Of a stretch of DNA of 64,000 nt, positions 1 to 8,992 are shown one piece after another (within the stretch, counting starts at the first letter, position 1; each line of letters opens with the position of its first letter). Where the stretch lies: positions 1-64,000 of the forward strand of contig NCGO01000008.1 in the NCBI GenBank assembly GCA_002256985.1, written 5' to 3'. The position numbers and the translations under genes were made by a program. Under the pieces are notes generated by a model. The model was not told where the DNA came from, did not search any database, and saw only the letters and a program-made list of their open reading frames with translations. This stretch comes from Novosphingobium sp. 28-62-57 (lineage in GTDB: Bacteria > Pseudomonadota > Alphaproteobacteria > Sphingomonadales > Sphingomonadaceae).

Positions 1-167
1 GTTGCTTGGACGGGCAACCAGCCCGCCCTGCACAACGCTCCTTGCCGAGATGCTTCCTGACGCAATCCCGGTGGTGCAACCTAACGTCATCTGGCTCTAG
101 CGCTGGGCCACGTTCCTGTTTTCTTGCAAAAAATTATAACTCGTTGATTCTTAAAAAGAATAAAATT

Positions 168-295
168 ACTTTCGTTGGGAACCGGACTTCAGAAAGTTCG
201 TTCTTACTCTGTCACCGCCGAGACCCCCCTCCCGTCCAAGCGGCTGGTGACACGATCCCGGAAGGTCCCCGATGGCAACGTCGGGGACCTTTTTT
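168..295 (+). ncRNA. Candidate small RNA with three stem-loops and a terminator
   Basis: No convincing ORF occupies this stretch, but it folds as a compact RNA. Stem 1 is ACTTTC (168-173) with GAAAGT (192-197). Stem 2 is GTCACCGCCG (211-220) with CGGCTGGTGAC (241-251), one base bulged. Its loop holds the C-rich run CCCCCCTCCC at 224-233. A strong intrinsic terminator closes it at 264-295. The region just upstream (121-167) is AT-rich and could carry a promoter, though no clean -35/-10 pair is visible. A pyrimidine-rich loop complementary to Shine-Dalgarno sequences is a known trait of several alphaproteobacterial sRNAs; that this one acts so is inference. Confidence 0.45.
264..295 (+). terminator. 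Intrinsic terminator
   Basis: GGTCCCCGA (264-272) pairs perfectly with TCGGGGACC (281-289) over an eight-base loop and is followed by six T on the + strand. It ends the candidate small RNA and faces the convergent gene that stops at 357. A second GC palindrome, GGCCGGGC/GCCCGGCC at 312-333, lacks a T-run on either strand. Confidence 0.85.
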
Positions 296-356
296 CAAGG
301 CGATCGGCTCCGGCCGGGCAGCAATGCCCGGCCGGGCTTCTTTCAAGCGCTGCGGC

Positions 357-1511
357 TCACAGCGATTTTTCGTAGATCACGTAAGACTTGTTGATGTGGC
401 TGTTGATGGCCTCGGCAATGGCGTTCATGCCCTGATTGTCGTCAAGGATCCAGCCAAGCTCCCCGCGCGTGGCGCTATAGCGCTCCACCGAATTGCGCCG
501 GATATATTCTATCATCATGAAAGCAAGCTGGCTGGCCAGCCGCGAGGATTGCAGCCGCTTGCGCACGCCCATCAGCGGCACCCGCATCGTGCGGACCTTC
601 GGCTTGCGCAGCCACAGCAGCAGCTTGGCCCAGTTGAACGGGAACAGGCTACCGCCCATCGGTTTGAGCACTTCATTGAGGTCGGGCAGCGTCATCATGA
701 AAGCCACCGGCTCGCCTTCGTACTCGGCGATCATGATCAGATCTTCGCGCACGATCGGTTTGAACTTCTTGCCCGCGTACTGAATCTCGGCATCGCTGAA
801 CGGCACGAAGCCCCAGTTGGTGGACCAGGCATCGTTCAGAATATCGAGGATCAGCGCGGCTTCCTGATCGAACTTCGATTTGTCGACATTGCGGATGCGG
901 ATCTTTGCGTTTTTTTCGCCCGATTGGATCACCCGTTGGATCAGGGGCGGGAAATTCTGCGTGATGTCCAGCTCAAAGCAATTGAGCGTCTTGGCCGGCT
1001 GATAGCCCAGCGCGTTGATATAATCGTCATAGCGCTTTGGCTGATGGCCCATCATCACCGTGGGGGCGTGATCGAAACCTTTGACCAACTGGCCCGGCTC
1101 TTCCCAGATCGACATCGACAGCGGGGCCAGCACGCGAGTCATGCCTTTGGTGCGCAGCCAGTCCTCTGCTCTGGCGATCAGGGCCTGTGCTACGGCTTTG
1201 TCCTCGGCCTCCAGCAGGCCCCAGTTGCCGGTCCCCGGCCCCATGCCCTGCGAGGCGTCCATGGCAATGGCCAGATGATCGATATGGGCCGAGATGCGCC
1301 CGACAACGTTGCCGCCCCGGCGGGCGAGGAACAATTGCACATCGGCATGGTCAAAGAACGGGTTCTTGCCCGGTGTGATCAACTCCTCTGCTTCCATCCG
1401 CAATGGGGGCACCCAGTTCGGCTCGGACGCATTCAGGCGATAGGCGATGTCGACGAATGCCTTCTTGTCTGCCTTGCCGGAAACGGGGGTGATGACTATT
1501 TCGCTGGGGGC
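357..1511 (-). CDS. GNAT-like N-acyltransferase family protein of unknown substrate
   Basis: A protein of about 384 residues with no signal peptide or membrane segment. Its layout and motifs such as FVDIAYRLN near the start and VAFMMTLPDLNEVL in the second half resemble the large cytoplasmic GNAT-like proteins common in alphaproteobacteria, whose substrate is not known. The reading frame is open up to a TTG at 1556. A GTG at 1511 preceded by AAAGG at good spacing looks like the better start. It is transcribed divergently from the desaturase gene at 1682. Family assignment is moderate; no catalytic role can be given. Confidence 0.7.
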   Translation of the reverse strand, partial: APSEIVITPVSGKADKKAFVDIAYRLNASEPNWVPPLRMEAEELITPGKNPFFDHADVQLFLARRGGNVVGRISAHIDHLAIAMDASQGMGPGTGNWGLLEAEDKAVAQALIARAEDWLRTKGMTRVLAPLSMSIWEEPGQLVKGFDHAPTVMMGHQPKRYDDYINALGYQPAKTLNCFELDITQNFPPLIQRVIQSGEKNAKIRIRNVDKSKFDQEAALILDILNDAWSTNWGFVPFSDAEIQYAGKKFKPIVREDLIMIAEYEGEPVAFMMTLPDLNEVLKPMGGSLFPFNWAKLLLWLRKPKVRTMRVPLMGVRKRLQSSRLASQLAFMMIEYIRRNSVERYSATRGELGWILDDNQGMNAIAEAINSHINKSYVIYEKSL

Positions 1512-1681
1512 CACGTTCTTGCCTTTGTTTACAGGTAGGCGGGTCTTGCCGGTCAAACTGCGGTCGCCCGACTGCGGTTAGCGCCGTCACGTTGTCAAGC
1601 CGGTGGCGCCAGATGGCAGCGCTGCATAGTGCAAAAAGCCGGTTCCAACCGGCCAATACGGGTCTTACTGGAATTTGTGGC

Positions 1682-2788
1682 ATGATTGCGACCAACACGC
1701 TTGAACCTGCGGCAGCACCCGCACCAGTGGCTACCACGCCCTCGGCCCCGCTTCCGCGCGGCCTTGCCGGAACCCCTGATGACAAGGACATGCTCCGCGC
1801 CGCAGTGGATCTGACGCGCGACATCGCCACCGCGCGGCCTGAAATCTACTGGCCCGATATGCTGGTTTCCGCCGCGCTGGGCTATGCCGCGATGGCTGGC
1901 GCGATCATGCTCGAAAATCCCGTTCTGGCCGCGCTTTCGGGCGTGGTGTCCGCGGTGGCGCTCTATCGCGCACTGCTGTTTATCCATGAACTCACGCATA
2001 TCCACAAAACGGCGCTGCCCGGTTTCCGCTTTGGCTGGAACCTGCTGGTCGGCATTCCGATGCTGATCCCCTCGCTGATGTACGAAGGCGTCCACACCTT
2101 GCACCACGCGCGCACGCGCTATGGCACGGCGGAGGACCCGGAATACTTGCCGCTGGCGCTAATGAAGCCGTGGAGCCTGCCGGTCTTTGCGCTGTCTGCG
2201 CTGCTGCTGCCGATTGGCCTGCTGATCCGTTCGGCCGCGCTGGTGCCGCTGGGCGCAGTGATCCCGCCGTTGCGCAAGCTGGTGTGGGAGCGCGCCTCTT
2301 CGCTGTCAATCAATCCCGATTTCCGCCGCCGCCCGCCCGAAGGCGATTTTGCGAAGATGGTGTTCTGGCAGGAACTGGGGGCATCGGCTTGGGCGCTGTT
2401 CGTGGTGGGGTGGAGCGCAACGCATTCGTGGCGTCCGCTGCTGATCGGCCTTGCGGTGATTTCGCTGACCGCGCTGCTCAACCAGATCCGCACGCTGGTG
2501 GCGCATCTGTGGGAGAACGAGGGCGAGGCGATGACGGTGACCGGGCAGTATCTCGATTCGGTCAACGTGCCGCCGCCTGCGCTGCTCGCACCTCTCTGGG
2601 CACCGGTGGGCTTGCGCTATCACGCGCTGCACCACCTGCTGCCGTCGATGCCCTATCACTCGCTGGACGAGGCGCACCGCCGCTTGCGCGCGCACCTTGG
2701 ACTGGCCTCGACCTACGAAAAGGCGAACTACGTCGGGCTGATGCCGCTGCTGCACAGGCTTGTGCGCTCTACCATGAGCGCGCGTTGA
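1682..2788 (+). CDS. Membrane fatty acid desaturase
   Basis: An integral membrane di-iron desaturase of about 368 residues. The three histidine boxes are visible: HELTH, HTLHHA and, near the C-terminus, HALHHL. Hydrophobic segments lie between and around them, as expected for an enzyme that inserts a double bond into, or hydroxylates, a membrane lipid acyl chain. The frame is open from 1592, but the ATG at 1682 gives a normal N-terminus and drops an unlikely 30-residue leader. It converges on lptG with almost no gap. The exact acyl substrate cannot be told from sequence. Confidence 0.87.
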   Translation: MIATNTLEPAAAPAPVATTPSAPLPRGLAGTPDDKDMLRAAVDLTRDIATARPEIYWPDMLVSAALGYAAMAGAIMLENPVLAALSGVVSAVALYRALLFIHELTHIHKTALPGFRFGWNLLVGIPMLIPSLMYEGVHTLHHARTRYGTAEDPEYLPLALMKPWSLPVFALSALLLPIGLLIRSAALVPLGAVIPPLRKLVWERASSLSINPDFRRRPPEGDFAKMVFWQELGASAWALFVVGWSATHSWRPLLIGLAVISLTALLNQIRTLVAHLWENEGEAMTVTGQYLDSVNVPPPALLAPLWAPVGLRYHALHHLLPSMPYHSLDEAHRRLRAHLGLASTYEKANYVGLMPLLHRLVRSTMSAR

Positions 2789-2789
2789 T

Positions 2790-3890
2790 TCATTCTTCGG
2801 TGCGGATCAGCACGGTTTCACCGATCAGGAAGAACAGCACGAACGGGGCCCATGCCGCCAGAAACGGCGGATAGGCTCCGAAATTGCCCATGGCCAGCGC
2901 GGCATTGTCAAACACGAAGTAGGCAAAGCCCAGTGCCATGCCGGTAACCGCGCGCACGAACAGGTGCCCGGACCGCGCAAGGCCGAATGCGGCGACTGCG
3001 CCCAGCAAGGGCATCAGCAGCGCCGACAGCGGCCCTGCCAGCTTGTGCCACCATTTGCCTTCAAGCTCGGTCGTGCGGAACCCGGCTTCGCGAATGGCTG
3101 TCAGCGAGGTGTTGAGCTGGCTCAGCGATTCGGCATCGGCATCGACCCGGCTGATCGTCACCTGCACCGGCTCTACCGACTTTGCATAGGTCTCATCGCG
3201 CCCGAGCGGAGCCTTGCGCGCGCTTTGCACGTCAAACAGCACGGGCGCGCGGAATTTCCAGCCAGGATTGGCGTAAGTGGCCGACGCTGCCGTCACGATT
3301 TCGGTGACCATGCCGGTGGGGTCGCGGCGATACCAGCTAACCCCGTCCATGTGCATGGACTGGCCTTCACCGGCCACCGTGCGCGCAAACAGGATGTTCG
3401 GCCCATCCTGCAGCCAGACGTTGGTCTTGGTCCCTGACTCCAGCGGGATTGGCCCATACTGGACGTTCTGCCAGGCCTTGAGCGTTGACGTGGCGCGGGT
3501 GACCACGCGTTCGTTGAAAGCAAAAGTGACCGCCGATGTCAGCGCCGCGACCAGAAACAGCGGGGCCAGCACCTGATGCGCTGAAAGCCCGGCGGCCTTC
3601 ATCGCGATGACTTCGCTGTTCTGATTCAGCGTCATCAGCGTGATGATCGTGGCCAGCAGCACCGAATAGGGCAGGAACCGGCTGATCAACTGCGGCATGC
3701 GCAAGGACACATATGTCAGCAATTGGCCCTGCCCATTGCCGGGGGCGGCCAGCACTTTGCCGCTCTCGCCCAGCAGATCGAGCATCTGCAGCACCAGCAC
3801 CAGCATGAGCAGTACCGCCACGATGCGCAGCGCAAACATCTTGCCGATATAGGTCGCCAAAGTGCGCGAGGGGAACAGTTCAAGCTGCAT
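2790..3890 (-). CDS. lptG: LPS export ABC transporter permease LptG
   Basis: An inner-membrane permease of the LptB2FG complex, which extracts lipopolysaccharide from the inner membrane and pushes it onto the LptC-LptA-LptD bridge. The protein (about 366 residues) has N-terminal transmembrane helices, a central periplasmic beta-jellyroll region (about residues 130-260) and C-terminal helices, the YjgP/YjgQ layout. The ATG at 3888-3890 was chosen because it begins the conserved MQLELFPSRTLATYI segment and overlaps the end of lptF by 11 bp. The longer upstream frame is only the shadow of that overlap. Second gene of an lptF-lptG pair. Confidence 0.9.
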   Translation of the reverse strand: MQLELFPSRTLATYIGKMFALRIVAVLLMLVLVLQMLDLLGESGKVLAAPGNGQGQLLTYVSLRMPQLISRFLPYSVLLATIITLMTLNQNSEVIAMKAAGLSAHQVLAPLFLVAALTSAVTFAFNERVVTRATSTLKAWQNVQYGPIPLESGTKTNVWLQDGPNILFARTVAGEGQSMHMDGVSWYRRDPTGMVTEIVTAASATYANPGWKFRAPVLFDVQSARKAPLGRDETYAKSVEPVQVTISRVDADAESLSQLNTSLTAIREAGFRTTELEGKWWHKLAGPLSALLMPLLGAVAAFGLARSGHLFVRAVTGMALGFAYFVFDNAALAMGNFGAYPPFLAAWAPFVLFFLIGETVLIRTEE

Positions 3891-5121
3891 GGGTAGCGTC
3901 CTGTGCTGCGGCGGGCAGTTCTCCGGGCAGGCGCTTGCGTTCGAACAGCTTGCGCACATTGCGCGCAAGCTTGCCAAAGGCCGTTTCCAACGCGCCAATC
4001 GGCTGGCCACCCGGGACATAGGCAATGCGCCAATACATCCACAGGATCAGCGCGGCAAACAGCAGGAACGGCCCCCACAGCGCCAGAACCGGATCGATCC
4101 GGCCAAGGCTGGCCACATCTTGCCCATACTGGTTGACCTTGTGATAGGCGACCACCATCACGATCGACAGGAAGACGCCAAGTGCCGAGGTTGATCGCTT
4201 GGGCGGCACCGCTAGCGCCACGGCCAGCAGCGGCAGCAGGAACATCATCACCACTTCGACTATGCGGTAATTGAAGCTGGCCTGCGATTGGATGCGCATT
4301 TCCTGAGAATAGCGGTCATTCCAGCCGATCCGCAGCAGTTCGGGCAGGAAGTATTCGTTATCGGCATCGCCGCGTTGGCGGAACTGTTCGATTTTGGGCA
4401 GATCAATCGGCAGATCGTGGCTGGCAAAAGTCAGCACGCGCGGCGAGGCGATGGTCGGGCCGTCCTGCACGATCTGGCCATCGGTCAGCCGCAGGATCAC
4501 CGTGTCCGGGCTTTCGCGATTGGCAAAGAACCGGCCTTCACGGGCCGAGATCACCATGACCTGACCGCTGGTGGTCTGCAGCCGGGCAAAAATACCGCGC
4601 AGATCGCGCCCTTCATCGCGGCTGGAATCCACCCGTAATGCGGTGCGGTCTTGCAGCGAGTTGAATTCGCCCACTTTGATCGAGGCACCCAGCGCGCCCG
4701 AACGTAGCTCGAACTGCAGTTGCTCGTAGTAATAGCGCGACAAGGGCTGCAGGTAGCTGACGATCAGCAGGTTCAGCGCGGCAAGGCCAATCGCAAACAT
4801 GTAGGGCACGCGCAGCAGCCGGGTGTAGGACAGACCCACCGCGCGCATGACGTCCAGCTCCGAACTCGTCGCCAGTTTGCGGAATGCAAACAGGATGCCC
4901 AGCATCAGGCCCAGCGGGATCGCCAGACTGGCATATTCGGGCAGGAGATTGGCCAGCATCTTGAACACGATGCTGACCGGCCCGCCCTCGGTCGCGACAA
5001 AATCGAACAGCTTGAGCATCTTGTCGAGGATCAGCAGCGACGCGGCGAGCACGAACACCGACACCATCGGCACGAAGACCAAGCGGGCAATGTAGCGGTC
5101 CGTGGCGGTGAGGAACTTCAT
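3880..5121 (-). CDS. lptF: LPS export ABC transporter permease LptF
   Basis: Partner permease of LptG in the lipopolysaccharide export ABC transporter. The 413-residue protein begins MKFLTATDRYIARL and has the family pattern: amphipathic coupling helix, transmembrane helices, a large periplasmic domain, then helices again near the C-terminus (MFLLPLLAVALAVPPKRS). It overlaps the downstream lptG by 11 bp, so the two subunits are translationally coupled. The ATPase LptB is not in the window, as is usual. In the 184-bp gap upstream the only structure seen is a GCCATCA/TGATGGC inverted repeat (5188-5210) without a T-run. Confidence 0.92.
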   Translation of the reverse strand: MKFLTATDRYIARLVFVPMVSVFVLAASLLILDKMLKLFDFVATEGGPVSIVFKMLANLLPEYASLAIPLGLMLGILFAFRKLATSSELDVMRAVGLSYTRLLRVPYMFAIGLAALNLLIVSYLQPLSRYYYEQLQFELRSGALGASIKVGEFNSLQDRTALRVDSSRDEGRDLRGIFARLQTTSGQVMVISAREGRFFANRESPDTVILRLTDGQIVQDGPTIASPRVLTFASHDLPIDLPKIEQFRQRGDADNEYFLPELLRIGWNDRYSQEMRIQSQASFNYRIVEVVMMFLLPLLAVALAVPPKRSTSALGVFLSIVMVVAYHKVNQYGQDVASLGRIDPVLALWGPFLLFAALILWMYWRIAYVPGGQPIGALETAFGKLARNVRKLFERKRLPGELPAAAQDATHAA

Positions 5122-5305
5122 GCAGGGGGTGCTATCCGATAGTCAGGCCAAGTGTCGGGCATCTTTACGTCCGGTGACGTCATTGTTGCCATCATTTGAT
5201 TCGTGATGGCGAACCGTCGCAGGCTTCACTGGCAAGATTTCCGCAATCGCGCAAACTCGGCTTATCGCAGAGCCTATCGCCTATTTGAAATTGGCTTGGC
5301 TGCGC

Positions 5306-5686
5306 TCAGGCTTTTTCTAGCGTGCATTGCAGGGGGTGCTGGTTCTGCCGGGCAAAGTCCATCACCTGATTCACCTTGGTTTCGGCGATTTCATAAGGGA
5401 AAATCCCGCATACGCCGACGCCGCGCTGGTGAACGTGCAGCATGACTCGCGTCGCCTGTTCCAGATCCATGTGGAAGAAGCGCTTGAGCACCATCACCAC
5501 GAATTCCATCGGGGTGTAATCATCATTGAGCATCAGCACTTTGAACTGGCTCGGCTTCTTGGGCTTGGCCCGCGTCTTGGTGGCGATACCGACCAGATCG
5601 CCATCGCCGGGCCGGCGTGAATCATCGTCACCAGCACAGCGGGTGGCAACGGACAAGTCCGGAAGAAGATGGCTGACGCTTCGCAT
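5306..5686 (-). CDS. clpS: ATP-dependent Clp protease adaptor ClpS
   Basis: The N-degron adaptor that delivers proteins with bulky hydrophobic N-termini to ClpAP. The core is textbook: [15 protein letters not shown] carries the Asn-Asp-Asp pocket, [11 protein letters not shown] carries the conserved His, and the C-terminus ends QCTLEKA. The ATG at 5684-5686 gives about 126 residues with a flexible, poorly conserved N-terminal tail, as in other alphaproteobacterial ClpS proteins. The frame runs open to 5887, but that extension is unlike any ClpS. No clpA follows in the window. A second, divergent ClpS-like domain occurs in the AAA protein at 13154. Confidence 0.92.
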   Translation of the reverse strand: MRSVSHLLPDLSVATRCAGDDDSRRPGDGDLVGIATKTRAKPKKPSQFKVLMLNDDYTPMEFVVMVLKRFFHMDLEQATRVMLHVHQRGVGVCGIFPYEIAETKVNQVMDFARQNQHPLQCTLEKA

Positions 5687-5823
5687 GATCAGCAGAATAT
5701 CGCACTCGCTGCGCCCGTTCGCAAGAGGCACTAGGGGCACAGTGGTGCAGTGTGGCGCAAAAGCTGCAAACTTTGGCGCGCAAGCCGGTGCCAGCGATGC
5801 CTTGCGCGATCCCGGTTGCACGC

Positions 5824-5859
5824 AAAAGGGCCGCACACCGCAGTGCGCGACCCTTTTTT
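5824..5859 (-). terminator. Intrinsic terminator after the phasin gene (bidirectional)
   Basis: GGGCCGCACAC (5828-5838) pairs with GTGCGCGACCC (5843-5853) around a four-base loop. It is flanked by AAAA on the left and six T on the right, so it can stop transcription from either side. It lies downstream of the phasin stop codon on the minus strand, between phasin and clpS. Confidence 0.75.
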
Positions 5860-5907
5860 GCCAAACCATGTGCACCGGCTCCCGCATGGGAGCCAGCGCC
5901 TATGGGA

Positions 5908-6798
5908 TCAGGCAGCCTGCTTCATCTTTTCGACAGCAAGGCTGACGCGCGTCGAGATCGGCTGGAAAGCCTCCGTCGCCAGCTTCAGCATGGCTTCGCT
6001 GTTCTTCGAGCTTGCGGCAACCGCAGCGTCGAAGTTCTTGCGCATCAGAGCCGACTGCTTCTGGAAGAATTCGGTCGGCGAGGTGACCGTGGTCAGGTCC
6101 TTGACGTCGGCCGTCATCGTTTCGATGACAGTCTTCGTTTCAGCGACATAGCCCTTGGTCATTTCCTGCAGGCCGGTGGCAAGGATCTTGGTCGATTCGA
6201 CCACGGCTTCGACATTGCCCTTGGTGAATTCGGTCACGTCGCCCATCGCAGCCTGGCTCTTTTCAAGCGCGGCCTTGGCCTTTTCCTGAGCGTCCTTGAA
6301 AGCGGCGGTCATCTTTTCGGTGATTTCGGTGCTGGTGGTAGCCATTGCGAACAGTTCCTTTCTGGGCGCCGTCGTTGCTTTTTGAACGGCGCTGTTTTGT
6401 TTCACGCGGGGGGTGGCGGTGAAAGGACGCTGGGTCGCGGGCTTCACCGCAGGCACTGGTGCGATTGCCACAGGGGCTTTCGCAGCAGGGACCTTTGACG
6501 GGGTTTTCTTGGCGGTCTTGACGGCAGGCTTGACCTTGGCGCCTGCCTTTGCAGGCTTTGCCATGGGTTCCGGCGCAGGCTTGGCCGTTGCCTTGGCCTC
6601 GGGCGCTTCCACTTTCGGGGTAGCAGCCGCTTTGGCCTTGGGCGCCTTTGCCGGGCGCGTCTTCACTGGCTTGGGTGCTTGCTCTGCCACTGCCGGGGTG
6701 GCTTCGATCGCCGCGACATGCGCAGTTTCGGGCAGCACGACGGTTTCATCTGCCGTCGGGGCAGTTTCAACCATGCTGGCTTGCGTTTCTTCGACCAT
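5908..6798 (-). CDS. Phasin with a long Ala/Lys/Pro-rich N-terminal extension
   Basis: A PHA granule-associated protein. The C-terminal part of about 145 residues, starting MATTSTEITEKMTAAF, is a normal amphipathic helical phasin. Ahead of it lie about 150 residues of low-complexity Ala-Lys-Pro sequence (KAPKAKAAATPK, KTAKKTPSKV) resembling histone H1-like tails. Two starts are well supported: the ATG at 6798 with an AGGAG ribosome site, and an internal ATG at 6345 with AAGGAAC at good spacing that would yield the plain phasin alone. It lies next to phaC on the same strand, 142 bp downstream, consistent with joint work on PHA granules. Confidence 0.88.
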   Translation of the reverse strand: MVEETQASMVETAPTADETVVLPETAHVAAIEATPAVAEQAPKPVKTRPAKAPKAKAAATPKVEAPEAKATAKPAPEPMAKPAKAGAKVKPAVKTAKKTPSKVPAAKAPVAIAPVPAVKPATQRPFTATPRVKQNSAVQKATTAPRKELFAMATTSTEITEKMTAAFKDAQEKAKAALEKSQAAMGDVTEFTKGNVEAVVESTKILATGLQEMTKGYVAETKTVIETMTADVKDLTTVTSPTEFFQKQSALMRKNFDAAVAASSKNSEAMLKLATEAFQPISTRVSLAVEKMKQAA

Positions 6799-6940
6799 CG
6801 TTGCGACTCCTGCTGGCATCACATGCTAGGCTCACGCCAGCTTCGTGCTGCACTGCACAAAATAGGAATGCACGAGGCGATGTCAAGAATATTGTGCACC
6901 GCACAATAATTTGAAACAGACCATTTTGGCTTAAATGCGC

Positions 6941-8833
6941 TCAGCGCATGCTGACATAGCGGCCCGGTGCATCCTCGATCACGCGGTCACCCCGGCCACC
7001 TGGAACACGCTTGCCTTTGGCAGCTACCCGCGCCGGAGCTTGGGCGTCCAGCCATGAAATCCAGTCCGGCCACCAGCTGCCCTTGTGTTCTGTGGCTCCG
7101 GCTTCGAATTCGGCAAGGCTGCTGGCATCGCCGGGATTGAGCCAATATTGATACTTGCCCAACGCTGGCGGGTTTACCACGCCGGCAATATGGCCTGATC
7201 CGGCCAGCACAAATCGCCATGGGCCCGATATGTGCCGCGTCAATTTCCACACGCTGCCCGCCGGTGCAATATGGTCCTCACGCCCGGCCTGAATATAGCA
7301 CGGTGTTGCAATGCGGCGCAGATCGATGGGGGTGTTGTCGACGATCATGGCATCAGGAATGACCAGCCGATTGTCGCGATAGAGATCGCACAGATAGCTC
7401 TGGTGCCATTTCGTCGGCAGGTTGGTGGTATCACCATTCCAGTGCAGCAGATCAAACGCTGGATAATCCTGCCCCAGCAGATAGTTGTTGACCACGTAGT
7501 TCCAGATCAGGTCGGTCCCGCGCAGCGCATTGAAGGTTGCGGCCATATACCGGCCATCCAGAAAGCCATCTGTGGCAAGACTGCTGAGCAGCTTGAGCTG
7601 GCCTTCATCGACGAAGTTCTTCAACTCGCCCGCATCTTCAAAATCGACCTGCGCTGTAAAGAACGTTGCGCTGGCCACCTTGTCCGCCTCGCCCCGTCGC
7701 GCCAGCACGGCCAGCGTGGCGGCCAGCGTGGTGCCTGCCACGCAATAGCCGATGGTGTGGACTGCGGGCTCTTTCAGCCGCTCTCGCACATGGTCGATCG
7801 CCTCGATCTGGGCGCGCACATAATCATCCCACACCACATCGGCCATCGATGCATCGGCCGATTTCCACGAGACGACAAAGACGCTGACCCCTTGCTCCAC
7901 CGCCCAGCGGACGAAGCTTTTCTGCGGGTTCAGGTCCAGAATGTAGAAGCGGTTGATCCACGGCGGAAAGATCACCAGCGGCACCTCAAGCACTTCGCTT
8001 GTGGTTGGCGTGTACTGGATCAGCTGGAACATCGGCGTTTCAAACACCACTTTGCCCGGCGTCATCGCAATATTGCGGCCCAGTTCAAAGGCCTGCGGAT
8101 CGGTGTGCGTCAACTGCCCCTTGCGCAGATCGTCGAGCATATGTTCGACGCCTTTGACCAGGTTCTCCCCGCGCGTTTCCATGGTCCGTTCGATCACGAC
8201 CGGATTGGTCAGCGGAAAGTTTGCGGGCGAAAGGGCATCGGTCACCACCTTGGTGGCAAAGCGCAATTGCTCCTTGCGTTCGGGCGATAGCCCTTTCGTT
8301 TCTGCGGCCATCTGCTGCAGCCGTTCGGACAGGAGCAGGTAAGTCTGATGCAGCAGCGCAAACGCGGGCTGTTCATGCCAGCGCTTGTCGGCAAAGCGGC
8401 GGTCCTGCCGCGGCAAGGCCGGGACTTGCGCATCAGGCTTTGCCCCGGCGATGAATTGGCCCATCACCGCGCTCCACAGCGCCATGCTTTCATTCCACAG
8501 CTTGGCCTGCGTTTCGGCATGGGCAATCGGCATTTGGCCTGCCATCGCCATGAAAGTCTGCGTCCATTTGCCGATATCGCCGAACCGGTTCAGCACCGGC
8601 TCGATGTGGCCTGCTTGTTCCGCACTGAAATCCAGCCACATCTTTTGCAGTTTGGCCGCGGACATCGCCCAATGCTGCAGATCTGCAGGATCGGTCGGCA
8701 AAGCCTCGGCCCCGCCCAAGCCACTGGGCATGAGCGGCGTAAACATCGCGCGGAACGCTTCGCCCTGCTGGCGGAACAGGTCTTCCAGAACGATGGGATC
8801 GGCCATTGGCTCTGGCACATTCTTGTCCGTCAT
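6941..8833 (-). CDS. phaC: Class I poly(R)-hydroxyalkanoic acid synthase
   Basis: Polymerises (R)-3-hydroxyacyl-CoA into polyhydroxyalkanoate at the granule surface. The protein has 630 residues, the usual class I length. The lipase-like box GYCVAG holds the catalytic Cys near residue 363; the general-base region GREDHIAP and the GSGHIAGVVNPP segment with the catalytic His follow in the C-terminal third. The N-terminal domain is the typical helical PhaC_N region. The start MTDKNVPEP is used; a second Met at residue 10 is possible. Divergent from the aminotransferase gene; phasin follows downstream. Confidence 0.95.
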   Translation of the reverse strand: MTDKNVPEPMADPIVLEDLFRQQGEAFRAMFTPLMPSGLGGAEALPTDPADLQHWAMSAAKLQKMWLDFSAEQAGHIEPVLNRFGDIGKWTQTFMAMAGQMPIAHAETQAKLWNESMALWSAVMGQFIAGAKPDAQVPALPRQDRRFADKRWHEQPAFALLHQTYLLLSERLQQMAAETKGLSPERKEQLRFATKVVTDALSPANFPLTNPVVIERTMETRGENLVKGVEHMLDDLRKGQLTHTDPQAFELGRNIAMTPGKVVFETPMFQLIQYTPTTSEVLEVPLVIFPPWINRFYILDLNPQKSFVRWAVEQGVSVFVVSWKSADASMADVVWDDYVRAQIEAIDHVRERLKEPAVHTIGYCVAGTTLAATLAVLARRGEADKVASATFFTAQVDFEDAGELKNFVDEGQLKLLSSLATDGFLDGRYMAATFNALRGTDLIWNYVVNNYLLGQDYPAFDLLHWNGDTTNLPTKWHQSYLCDLYRDNRLVIPDAMIVDNTPIDLRRIATPCYIQAGREDHIAPAGSVWKLTRHISGPWRFVLAGSGHIAGVVNPPALGKYQYWLNPGDASSLAEFEAGATEHKGSWWPDWISWLDAQAPARVAAKGKRVPGGRGDRVIEDAPGRYVSMR

Positions 8834-8992
8834 GCGTGTTCCCTGCGGCTACATCGTGCTTCTGGTTGGGCCATCTATACACGCAGTGTGACAGCTTGTT
8901 AGCCCCGACGTTACAGTCTGCCATCGGGGCGAGCCATCGGGGTGAGAGCGTGGTTTCCACAAGCCGCCATTTCGCGTAAGGGCCAATCTGCG

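Noticed and set aside
6..1538. A 510-codon open frame on the + strand
   Set aside because: It is the antisense shadow of the GNAT-like gene; its product is rich in His, Arg and Gln with no conserved pattern.
5687..5887. N-terminal extension of ClpS by 67 residues
   Set aside because: No ClpS has such a leader and it runs into the phasin terminator hairpin.
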